The notes beneath the pieces are model-generated. The model had not been told where the DNA came from and searched no databases. It saw only the letters and a list, made by a program, of their open reading frames with translations. From JACZWZ01 sp036478235 (GTDB lineage: Bacteria > Actinomycetota > Acidimicrobiia > Spongiisociales > UBA11373), in the NCBI GenBank assembly GCA_036478235.1, contig JAZGDZ010000097.1, forward strand, positions 40,092 through 104,091: a stretch of DNA of 64,000 nucleotides, given 5' to 3'. Of the stretch, positions 52,194 through 59,702 are shown in pieces; position 1 is the first letter of the stretch; each line of letters starts with the position of its first letter. Both the position numbers and the translations under genes were made by a program.

Positions 52194-52807
52194 GTCGTCC
52201 CGAACAGGCGGTCCCCCATGTCGCCGAGGCCCGGCTGGATGTAGAACTGGTCGTTGAGGTCGCGGTCGAGCGCAGCCGCGACGATGTCCACATCGGGGTG
52301 CTCGGCGCGCATGCGCTCCACACCTTCGGGAGCGGCCACGACACACAGGCAGATGATCCGCGTGGCCCCCGACTCCTTGGCCTTGCCCACCGCCCACGAC
52401 AGCGATCCGCCCGTCGCCAGCATCGGCTCCAATATGAGGACCGTTGCCTCGGCCAGATTCGGTGGCTTGAAGTAGTACTCGATCGGTTCGGCCGTCTCTT
52501 CGTTTCGCTGCACACCGGCGAACCCGACCTTTGTGTGAGGAATCAGATCGACGACCGCGTCGAGCAGGCCGAGACCCGCTCGGAGCACGGCGATGGCGAC
52601 CACATTGGAGGAACGGTGGCCTGCGGTCTCTTCGAGAGGTGTCGTGATCGTCACTTCATCCGTCGGAAGATCGCGTGTGGCCTCCATGACGAGCGCGTAG
52701 CAGAGCCTTCGGGCCGCACTTCGGAACTCTTCGGGCTCCGTGTCCCGGTCCCGCAGCACGGTGAGGTAGTGCCTGGCGAGCGGGTGTTCGAGCGTGGTGA
52801 GTTTCAT
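52190..52807 (-). CDS. upp: uracil phosphoribosyltransferase
   Basis: 205 residues. LTTLEHPLARHYLTVLRD at the start, VLRAGLGLLDAV, the PRPP motif LEPMLATGGSLSWAV and the C-terminal FYIQPGLGDMGDRLFGT are all standard. Converts uracil and PRPP to UMP. First gene of the minus-strand salvage operon; ATG at 52807 with GGGGAA upstream. Confidence 0.95.
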   Translation of the reverse strand: MKLTTLEHPLARHYLTVLRDRDTEPEEFRSAARRLCYALVMEATRDLPTDEVTITTPLEETAGHRSSNVVAIAVLRAGLGLLDAVVDLIPHTKVGFAGVQRNEETAEPIEYYFKPPNLAEATVLILEPMLATGGSLSWAVGKAKESGATRIICLCVVAAPEGVERMRAEHPDVDIVAAALDRDLNDQFYIQPGLGDMGDRLFGTT

Positions 52808-52884
52808 GTGACTTCCCCGTGTGACTCCGAGAGCGTAGTTGGGGTCAGCCCGATGCCCGGCCTGCGACGCCCGACGCCGCTTCA

Positions 52885-52978
52885 AGTCACCAGTCACCAG
52901 TCGCCAGTCCCCAGTCGCCGGCAAGCAGTCGATGCCGCAGTCCCGTCTGGAGACTGGAGACTGTGGACTGGAGACTCC
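52885..52978 (+). repeat. inverted heptamer arrays between upp and ffh
   Basis: Five AGTCNCC units (52885-52919) followed by GGAGACT/GTGGACT units (about 52949-52975). The second set is the reverse complement type of the first, so the pair could fold into a long hairpin. The same heptamer family is found at 12614 and 47493. Confidence 0.8.
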
Positions 52979-53024
52979 CCAGTACGACCAAGGCCCTGAC
53001 TCGCCCCTACCCTCTTTGGCACGC

Positions 53025-54356
53025 ATGTTCGACAACCTCAGCGAGCGGTTCGGAGGGATATTCACCAGGTTGCGGGGCAAGGGGCGCCTCTCCGAGGAGG
53101 ACGTCGACGCCGCGCTGCGCGAGGTGCGCCTGGCGCTATTGGAGGCCGACGTCAACGTCAAGGTGACCAAGGAGTTCCTCGACCGGGTTCACACTCGCGC
53201 GGTTGGGTCCGAGGTGGCCGAGAGCCTCACTCCCGGACAGCAGGTGGTCAAGATCGTTCACGAGGAGCTGATCACCACCCTCGGCTCCGATTCGGTGCCG
53301 CTGGCGACGGGCTCGCCTCTCGTCGTCCTGATGGTGGGCTTGCAGGGCTCGGGCAAGACGACGACGAGCGCCAAGCTCGCCGCCCGGCTCAAGGGGCAAG
53401 GCAAGCATCCCCTGCTGGTCGCCGCCGACATGAAGCGTCCGGCGGCAATCGATCAGCTGGAGAGGCTCGGCGAAAGGCTCGACGTGCCGGTTCATGCCGA
53501 TCGAGGTGCCAAGCCGGCGAGGCTCGTGAAGGCGGCGTTGAAGCGGGCATCCGACGAGGGCCTCGATGCGGTGATCGTGGACACCGCCGGACGCCTCCAG
53601 ATCGACGACGAGCTGATGAGTGAGCTCGCCGCGGTGCGTAAGGCAGCCGACCCCGATGAGGTGCTGCTCGTGGTCGATGCGATGACCGGGCAGGATGCGG
53701 TCAACGTGGCTTCGGGGTTCCTCGAACGTGTCGAACTCACCGGCCTCGTGTTCTCCAAGCTCGACGGCGATGCCAGGGGAGGGGCGGCGATCTCGGCCCG
53801 GGCGGTCACCGGGCGACCTATCAAGTTCGCCGGCGTGGGTGAGGGGACCGATGACCTGGAGGTGTTCCACCCAGAGCGTATGGCGTCCCGCATCCTCGGC
53901 ATGGGCGACGTGATGACTCTCATCGAAAAGGCCGAGGAGACCTGGGACGAACAACAGGCCGTGGCTGCTGCCGAGAAGATGCGAACCGCCTCGTTCACGC
54001 TCGAGGACTTCCTCGACCAGTTCCAGCAGGTGCGCCGGATGGGGAATGTTGGTCAACTGATTGGTATGCTCCCGGGCGCATCGACCCTCAAACAGGCCGA
54101 TGTGTCCGACGCGGACCTCGCCAAGGTCGAAGCGATCATCCGATCGATGACACCCGGGGAGCGGCGCGATCCGAAGGCCATCGACGGAAGTCGTCGGCGC
54201 CGGATCGCAACCGGATCGGGGACCACGCCACAGGACGTGAACGGGCTGCTCAGGCAGTTCGCCGAGACCCAGAAGATGATGAAGGCCTTCGCCGAGGGCC
54301 GCAGCCCGATACCGGGGCTGGGGATGCCGGGGCGGAGACGGAAGAAGAAGAGGTAA
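53025..54356 (+). CDS. ffh: signal recognition particle protein Ffh
   Basis: 443 residues. N domain, then the G domain with GLQGSGKTTTSAKLA, AADMKRPAAIDQL, DTAGRLQIDDELM and SKLDGDARGGAA; the C-terminal M domain is methionine-rich (RRMGNVGQLIGMLPG) and ends in a basic RRRKKKR tail. ATG at 53025. Heads ffh-rpsP-khpA-rimM. Confidence 0.95.
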   Translation: MFDNLSERFGGIFTRLRGKGRLSEEDVDAALREVRLALLEADVNVKVTKEFLDRVHTRAVGSEVAESLTPGQQVVKIVHEELITTLGSDSVPLATGSPLVVLMVGLQGSGKTTTSAKLAARLKGQGKHPLLVAADMKRPAAIDQLERLGERLDVPVHADRGAKPARLVKAALKRASDEGLDAVIVDTAGRLQIDDELMSELAAVRKAADPDEVLLVVDAMTGQDAVNVASGFLERVELTGLVFSKLDGDARGGAAISARAVTGRPIKFAGVGEGTDDLEVFHPERMASRILGMGDVMTLIEKAEETWDEQQAVAAAEKMRTASFTLEDFLDQFQQVRRMGNVGQLIGMLPGASTLKQADVSDADLAKVEAIIRSMTPGERRDPKAIDGSRRRRIATGSGTTPQDVNGLLRQFAETQKMMKAFAEGRSPIPGLGMPGRRRKKKR

Positions 54357-54359
54357 CCG

Positions 54360-54920
54360 ATGGCGGTCAAGATCCGCCTGACGCGCAAGGGAAAGAAGAA
54401 GCAGCCGACTTACCGGGTGGTGGTCGCCGACGGCCGCAGCCCCCGTGATGGCCGTTACATCGAGCAAATCGGCCGCTACGACCCGCGGCAGGAGCCGTCG
54501 ATCGTCGTGATCGACAACGAGCGCGCCGCGTACTGGATGTCCGTGGGTGCCCAACCGTCCGATGCCGTGCGCAAGCTTCTCGAGATCTCCGGGGCACTGG
54601 AGGCTCGTCCGGTGAAGATCAAGGATTCCAAGGTCCATGTGGTCGCCGAGGCCGCCCAGGTCGACGAGGCCGCCCAGGTTGACGACGCCACCCAGGTCGC
54701 CGAGGCGACCCAGGTCGACGAGGCCGGAGAGGTTGAAGCCGTCATTGAAACTGCCGCGGAGGTCGCCGAAGACAACGCCGTGGAGGCCGACGAGGCCGAT
54801 GATGACGCCACAGAAGCGTCCCAGGCCGAAGTCGAACCGGTCGCAGAGGCGGAGGACGCGGCCGAAGCGACTGCCGCCGGCGATGAGGCATCCGACACCG
54901 ACGAGGAGGAAACCTCGTGA
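54360..54920 (+). CDS. rpsP: 30S ribosomal protein S16 with long acidic C-terminal tail
   Basis: Residues 1-85 are a standard S16 (VKIRLTRKGKKKQPTYRVVV, DGRYIEQIGRYDPR, GAQPSDAVRKLL). Residues from about 95 to 186 form an Ala/Glu/Asp-rich extension. Its first part is a degenerate six-residue repeat (AAQVDE, AAQVDD, ATQVAE, ATQVDE, AGEVEA), and it ends in DTDEEETS. S16 is usually 80-100 residues. ATG at 54360, GTGA overlap with khpA. Confidence 0.93.
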   Translation: MAVKIRLTRKGKKKQPTYRVVVADGRSPRDGRYIEQIGRYDPRQEPSIVVIDNERAAYWMSVGAQPSDAVRKLLEISGALEARPVKIKDSKVHVVAEAAQVDEAAQVDDATQVAEATQVDEAGEVEAVIETAAEVAEDNAVEADEADDDATEASQAEVEPVAEAEDAAEATAAGDEASDTDEEETS

Positions 54921-55165
54921 AGGGCGAGATCGTGAACCGCGTAGTCGAGTACATCGCCAAGGAGATCGTCGAGAACGCCGATGAGGTGGAGGTGACCATC
55001 GTCGAGGAAGGCCCCGACGAGGTGACAGCCGAGGTTCGGGCCGCCAAGAGCGACATGGGCCGGGTCATCGGAAGGCGGGGGAGGGTGGCCAAGGCAATCC
55101 GTGTCGTTGCCCAGGCCGCCGCCGACGAAGAAGGCTTGCAGGCCGAGGTTGAATTCATCGACTGA
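54917..55165 (+). CDS. khpA: KH-domain RNA-binding protein KhpA
   Basis: 82 residues, single KH domain. The GxxG loop is IGRRGRVAKAIRVV. Located between rpsP and rimM as in most Gram-positives; partner KhpB is not seen. GTG at 54917 overlaps the rpsP stop. Likely binds many RNAs and affects cell size control or ribosome assembly. Confidence 0.92.
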   Translation: MKGEIVNRVVEYIAKEIVENADEVEVTIVEEGPDEVTAEVRAAKSDMGRVIGRRGRVAKAIRVVAQAAADEEGLQAEVEFID

Positions 55166-55655
55166 GGGCCGGGTCGTCGTGGGGCGGATCGGAAGACCCC
55201 ACGGACTCGAGGGGGAAGTGACGATGCTGCCCGACTCCGATGATCCCGAGCGGTTCGTCGCCGGGGGGCAATTCGTGACTCATCTCGGGCGCGAGTTGAT
55301 CATCAGGAGCGTCAAGCCGTATCGGGACAAGGGCCTACTCATCCGGTTCGAAGGCGTGAGCAGCCGGGAAGCCGCAGAGAGTCTGCGCGGGGATTTGCTC
55401 ACCGTGGATCGGGAGGAGCGGCGCGATCTAGGTGCCGGCGAATTCTGGCCTGAGCAGCTGGAAGGCCTGGCAGCGGTGACGCCCGCCGGAGAGCTGCTCG
55501 GCACCGTCGAGCGCGTGGAGTTCGGGCCCGGCCAGGACCGACTGGTCGTCGCCACGCCCGACGGCGAAGAGGTGCTGGTGCCCTTCGTCTCTGAGGTCGT
55601 CGGCGATCCGGAGGAGGGCAGGATCGTAATCGATGCGCCCGAGGGGCTCTTCTAG
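55149..55655 (+). CDS. rimM: ribosome maturation factor RimM
   Basis: 168 residues. VVVGRIGRPHGLEGEV opens the N-terminal beta barrel, with YRDKGLLIRFEGVSSREAAE in the middle and the PRC-barrel C-terminus FVSEVVGDPEEGRIVID. Assists 16S processing with S19. The TTG at 55149 fits the usual few residues before VVVGRI; GTG at 55179 would cut into the conserved start. Tail-to-tail 4-nt overlap with the thioesterase. Confidence 0.93.
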   Translation: MNSSTEGRVVVGRIGRPHGLEGEVTMLPDSDDPERFVAGGQFVTHLGRELIIRSVKPYRDKGLLIRFEGVSSREAAESLRGDLLTVDREERRDLGAGEFWPEQLEGLAAVTPAGELLGTVERVEFGPGQDRLVVATPDGEEVLVPFVSEVVGDPEEGRIVIDAPEGLF

Positions 55656-56443
55656 CCGTTCGGGATCAAAGCCAGCTGGCGCGATTGAGCCACGAGCCGA
55701 CCCGAGGCGTCCCACAGTTCTCCGTCCTCCTCGAGGAAGCCGCCGGTGATGAACCGGGTGGTGAAGACGCACCGCAACCATCCCGGCTGGGGGCGGGCCC
55801 TGATGTGCGCTGTCAGCTCGATCGTCGGAGTCCAGGCGATGGGCAGATCGGCGTTGAAGATCGTGGGTGGGAAGGCATCGACTGCGACCAGAAGCGCCAG
55901 CGTGTCGAGCGGCTCGTCGTCGCGCAGTCTGAACCAGCCCTGGATGCGGGGTCGTCCGCTGGGAACGCCGGTGGCGAACACCGCGTCCTCTGGATCGAGC
56001 CGGATCTCCACCCGCCCCATGAACGGGGGAGGAAACGTCTCGGTCGGCTCGACGGGGATACAGGCCTCGGGATGGGGGAGATCGGGTGGTCCTGAGTCGA
56101 GCCGCTCGACCTGATCCGACGGCTCGAGGGCGCCGTAGGTGCCCAGGACCGCGATGAGCTTGTCCTCGGCCGTCATGGTCGACCGAGCCACCGCAAAGCG
56201 ACGGCCGGATCGGAGCACGTCGATGTCGATGGTGACCGGACCCGGCTTCGCCGGGCGCATGTAGTGCGCCGTGACCGAGACCGGATCGGAGCGCCCAGCT
56301 GCCGCGGCGGCCGCCCGGGCGGCGATCGCGAGGAGGTAGCCGCCGTTGGCGTTGCCCATGATGTCCCAGCCCGGCTGGATCTCCGCGGCGTACCGACCCT
56401 CGCCCGTCGCGGTCACGGCAGTGGCTGCGGCGAGCAGGCTCAC
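55652..56443 (-). CDS. acyl-CoA thioesterase family protein
   Basis: 263 residues with two hot-dog folds of the TesB-like/4HBT_3 class. The N-terminal domain has IMGNANGGYLLAIAARA with the conserved Asn-Gly-Gly, and VTAHYMRPAKPGPVTID; the second domain ends in GRLVAQSRQLALIP. Substrate not predictable. GTG at 56443 overlaps the gapA stop by 4 nt, so it is co-translated with two GAPDH-family genes, a link with no obvious metabolic reason. Confidence 0.8.
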   Translation of the reverse strand: MSLLAAATAVTATGEGRYAAEIQPGWDIMGNANGGYLLAIAARAAAAAAGRSDPVSVTAHYMRPAKPGPVTIDIDVLRSGRRFAVARSTMTAEDKLIAVLGTYGALEPSDQVERLDSGPPDLPHPEACIPVEPTETFPPPFMGRVEIRLDPEDAVFATGVPSGRPRIQGWFRLRDDEPLDTLALLVAVDAFPPTIFNADLPIAWTPTIELTAHIRARPQPGWLRCVFTTRFITGGFLEEDGELWDASGRLVAQSRQLALIPNG

Positions 56444-57456
56444 GCGGCGGCGGGCTCGAGCGCTCCGAGCCGTTCGATCAGATCGACCACCCGGTTCGAA
56501 TAGCCCCACTCGTTGTCGTACCAGGAGAGGACCTTGACCGTGTTGCCGCAGAGCACCTGGGTGGAGGGGGCATCGAAGATGGTCGAGTGAGGGTTGCCGA
56601 TTATGTCCGTCGACACCAGCGGCGCCTCCGAATACTGGACGATGCCTTGTAGTGGCCCCTCGGCTGCGGCGCGGACTGCGGCGTTCACCTCCTCGACGGT
56701 GACGTCGCGGGAGAGCTCGACGACGAGATCGACCGTGGAGCCGTCCGGGACCGGAACCCGCATAGCCATGCCGGCAAGCTTGCCCTCCAGCTCGGGCAGC
56801 ACCTTGCCCACCGCCTTGGCGGCCCCGGTGGTGGTCGGGATGATGTTCTCGGTGGCGGCTCGGCTGCGCCGAAAGTCCTTGTGGGGGACGTCTGCCAGTC
56901 GTTGATCGTTGGTATAGGCATGGACGGTCGTCATGACCCCGCGCTCGATGCCGAACCAGTCGTCGAGGATCTTGACGATGGGGGCGAGGCAGTTCGTGGT
57001 GCACGACGCGTTGGATACGACTTGGACGTCAGCGGTCAACGCTTCGTCGTTGACCCCCAGAACCACAGTGGCGTCGAGCTCGTCACGAGCGGGAACCGTC
57101 AGGATCACGCGCTTCGCTCCGGCCTCCACGTGCTTCATCACGGCCTCGCGGGTCCGAAAGACCCCGGTGGCCTCGATGACAACGTCCACCTCCATTTCGC
57201 CCCATGGCAGCTCGGCGGGGTCGCCCACGGTGAGCAGCCGGGCCCGATGGCCGCCGGCCTCCAGGTGGCCGTCGACGATGGATACCTCACCGGGGAACTC
57301 GCCCATGACCGTGTCGTACTTGAGGAGGTACCCGGTCATCTCGTCGTCGGCGAGATCGTTGATGGCCACGATCTCGATGTTCGACTCGGGGCGCTGGGCG
57401 ATCACCCGAAAGACGCTGCGACCGATCCTCCCGAAGCCGTTGAGGGCGACCTTCAC
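56440..57456 (-). CDS. gapA: glyceraldehyde-3-phosphate dehydrogenase
   Basis: 338 residues, complete active site: NAD motif NGFGRIGRSVFR, catalytic Cys152 in NASCTTNCLAP, His179 in TTVHAYTNDQ and the phosphate-binding Arg233 in MAMRVPVPD, plus WYDNEWGYSNRVVD near the end. Catalyses the oxidation/phosphorylation step of glycolysis. GTG at 57456 overlaps the stop of the Cys-less paralogue upstream. Confidence 0.95.
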   Translation of the reverse strand: MKVALNGFGRIGRSVFRVIAQRPESNIEIVAINDLADDEMTGYLLKYDTVMGEFPGEVSIVDGHLEAGGHRARLLTVGDPAELPWGEMEVDVVIEATGVFRTREAVMKHVEAGAKRVILTVPARDELDATVVLGVNDEALTADVQVVSNASCTTNCLAPIVKILDDWFGIERGVMTTVHAYTNDQRLADVPHKDFRRSRAATENIIPTTTGAAKAVGKVLPELEGKLAGMAMRVPVPDGSTVDLVVELSRDVTVEEVNAAVRAAAEGPLQGIVQYSEAPLVSTDIIGNPHSTIFDAPSTQVLCGNTVKVLSWYDNEWGYSNRVVDLIERLGALEPAAA

Positions 57457-58478
57457 GGCTCCGCCCCCACCCCGGCGAAGGCCGCCATTCGCCCGATGAC
57501 GTCGACCACGCGGGCGGCGTAGCCCCACCCGTTGTCGAACCACACGATTCCTTTGACCATCGTGCCGTCGATGACCAGCGTCGCCAGTCCGTCCCACAGT
57601 GCGCTGTAGGGGCTGCCGATCACATCGCTCGAGACGATCGGGTCGTCGGTGTATCCGATGACTTGGCTGCCGGCGGCCGCGGCGCGCATCACCTCGTTCA
57701 ACTCTTCGGCCGATGTCGGCGAATCGACGAACGCCACCAGATCGACGTTCGAGCCGTCGGCGACGGGGACGTTGAGGGCCATGCCGGAGAGGCGTCCGGC
57801 GAGATCGGGCAGCACCCGCTCGACGATCTCGGGGGAGTTGGTCGAAGCGGGGATGATGTTCTCGGCGGCCGCCCGCGACATGCGGAGGTCTCCACCCGGC
57901 ACGTCGGCCAGCCTTTGCTCGTTGGTGAAGGCATGGACGACCGTGAACATGGCCCGGTCCAGTCCGAAGTTCTCGTCGAGCACCTTGAGGATCGGTGCGA
58001 GGGCATTCGACGTGTTCGAACCCAGGGCTATCACGTCGTCGTCGGGCCCGAGCACGTCGTCGTTGACGCCGGAGATGAGGGTATCCATCTCGGTCCAGTC
58101 CTCGGGAGTGGATGCCAGGATCACCTTGCGCGCCCCGGCGTCGAGATGGCGCCGGCACTCGGCAAGCGTCCGGTGCTTGCGCGTGGCCTGCACCACGATG
58201 TCGACCCGATGGGCTCCCCAGTCGACGTCGCCGGGTTCGGCGCCGTCCAGCAGGGGGATTCTGCGGCCATCCACGACGAGGTCGGTTCCGTCGAGATCGA
58301 CGTCTCCTTGGAACCTCCCGAAGATCGTGTCGAACTCGAGCAGGTACACCAACGCAGCGGGGTCGGCGATGTCGGAGATCGCGGCCACCTCGATGCCCGG
58401 CTCCTTCTCCAGCTGACGGAACACGTTTCGTCCGATGCGGCCGAAGCCCATCAGACCGACACGAACCGGCTCGGTCAT
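57453..58478 (-). CDS. GAPDH-like protein lacking catalytic Cys and phosphate-site Arg
   Basis: 341 residues, collinear with gapA throughout. The NAD motif MGFGRIGRNVFR is intact and so are His182 (VVHAFTNEQ) and the WFDNGWGYAARVVD end. But the catalytic segment is GSNTSNALAP: Asn155 stands where Cys belongs, and Ala159 replaces the second Cys. Arg of MAMRVPV is Asn in MALNVPV, the NAD-side ATGVF is ATRKH, and Glu of DNEWGY is Gly. The frame is clean and codon use looks normal, so it is maintained, not decaying. It cannot run the thioester chemistry of GAPDH; a regulatory, NAD-sensing or scaffolding subunit, or a different reductase, is more likely. ATG at 58478; first gene of the operon. Confidence 0.85.
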   Translation of the reverse strand: MTEPVRVGLMGFGRIGRNVFRQLEKEPGIEVAAISDIADPAALVYLLEFDTIFGRFQGDVDLDGTDLVVDGRRIPLLDGAEPGDVDWGAHRVDIVVQATRKHRTLAECRRHLDAGARKVILASTPEDWTEMDTLISGVNDDVLGPDDDVIALGSNTSNALAPILKVLDENFGLDRAMFTVVHAFTNEQRLADVPGGDLRMSRAAAENIIPASTNSPEIVERVLPDLAGRLSGMALNVPVADGSNVDLVAFVDSPTSAEELNEVMRAAAAGSQVIGYTDDPIVSSDVIGSPYSALWDGLATLVIDGTMVKGIVWFDNGWGYAARVVDVIGRMAAFAGVGAEP

Positions 58479-58565
58479 CGGGTCCCTTCCTCGGTCGTTT
58501 CAGCGTACCGTCGCGTCGGGGCGATTCTGCCCGGGTTGGCGCACTGCCGCTAGTACGGTGCGCCG

Positions 58566-59702
58566 GTGCTGTACCCGGCTCCAGATCCCGACCTGGCCGC
58601 CCGCCTGATTCGCAACCGGGGCGACGTCTCCGGGCTCTTCGCAGAGGCGCGCCGGCTGCGCGACGAGGGTCGGGGGAGAACGGTCACTTACTCCCGCAAG
58701 GTCTTCATCCCTCTGACCACGCTCTGCTTGGACCGGTGCACCTACTGCACCTTCGCCAAGCCGCCGGGTGCCGGGGGCGAATACCTCGAACCGGAGGACG
58801 TGCTGGCAATAGCTCATGCCGGCGAGGCGCACGGCTGCACGGAGGCCCTGTTCACGCTGGGCGATCGGCCGGAGGATCGCTGGAAGCAGGCCTCGGAGTT
58901 CCTGGAGAGCCATGGGTGCGACTCGACCATCGAGTACGTGGCCCGGATGACCACCCGGGTAGTCGATGAGACGTCGCTGTTCCCCCACGCCAACCCGGGG
59001 CTGATGGACGACGCGGCGATGACCCGACTCCGCCCCTCGAACCCGTCGATGGGATTGATGTTGGAGAACTCCTCGCCCCGCCTCATGGAGCCGGGGATGC
59101 CGCACTACGACTGCCCCGACAAGGATCCGGAGCTGCGCATCGAAACGATCCGGGCGGCGGGGCGCACCCGGGTTCCCTTCACCACGGGCATCCTCGTAGG
59201 CATCGGCGAGACCGTCGAGGAACTCGTCGATAGCCTCTTCGTCCTGCGCGACCTGGCGGCCGAGACCGGGACCGTCCAGGAGGTCATAGTCCAGAACTTC
59301 CGGGCCAAGGCCGACACGCCCAAGCGGCGCGACGCAGAGCCGACTGTTCCGTTTCTCAGCCGGGTCGTGGCCGCCGCCCGCTGGATCTTGGGACCGGAGA
59401 TGAACCTGCAGGTCCCGCCGAATCTTACGGAGCGATTCGAGGTGTACCTCGACGCCGGGATCAACGACTGGGGAGGCGTGTCGCCCCTCACGATCGACTG
59501 GGTGAACCCCGAGGCGCCGTGGCCTCATCTCGAGGAGTTGCGGGCCCGCACCGAGGGCGCCGGCTTCGCCCTGCGGCCGCGGCTCCCGGTGTACCCGGAG
59601 TTCATCGACGCGGACTGGATAGACGAAGCACTGCTCCCGAAGGTCACAGCGGCGGCAGACGACGATGGGTACGCCGCGGCGTCACGGATGGAGGCAGCAT
59701 GA
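58566..59702 (+). CDS. cofG: 7,8-didemethyl-8-hydroxy-5-deazariboflavin synthase subunit CofG
   Basis: Radical SAM enzyme of F420 chromophore (Fo) synthesis. 378 residues. SYSRKVFIPLTTLCLDRCTYC with the three cluster Cys in CLDRCTYC, then EALFTLGDRPEDRW, PFTTGILVGIGET, EVIVQNFRAKADTP and DWGGVSPLTIDWVNPE. Most actinobacteria fuse CofG and CofH as FbiC; here they are separate. GTG at 58566; ATGA overlap with cofH. Confidence 0.93.
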   Translation: MLYPAPDPDLAARLIRNRGDVSGLFAEARRLRDEGRGRTVTYSRKVFIPLTTLCLDRCTYCTFAKPPGAGGEYLEPEDVLAIAHAGEAHGCTEALFTLGDRPEDRWKQASEFLESHGCDSTIEYVARMTTRVVDETSLFPHANPGLMDDAAMTRLRPSNPSMGLMLENSSPRLMEPGMPHYDCPDKDPELRIETIRAAGRTRVPFTTGILVGIGETVEELVDSLFVLRDLAAETGTVQEVIVQNFRAKADTPKRRDAEPTVPFLSRVVAAARWILGPEMNLQVPPNLTERFEVYLDAGINDWGGVSPLTIDWVNPEAPWPHLEELRARTEGAGFALRPRLPVYPEFIDADWIDEALLPKVTAAADDDGYAAASRMEAA

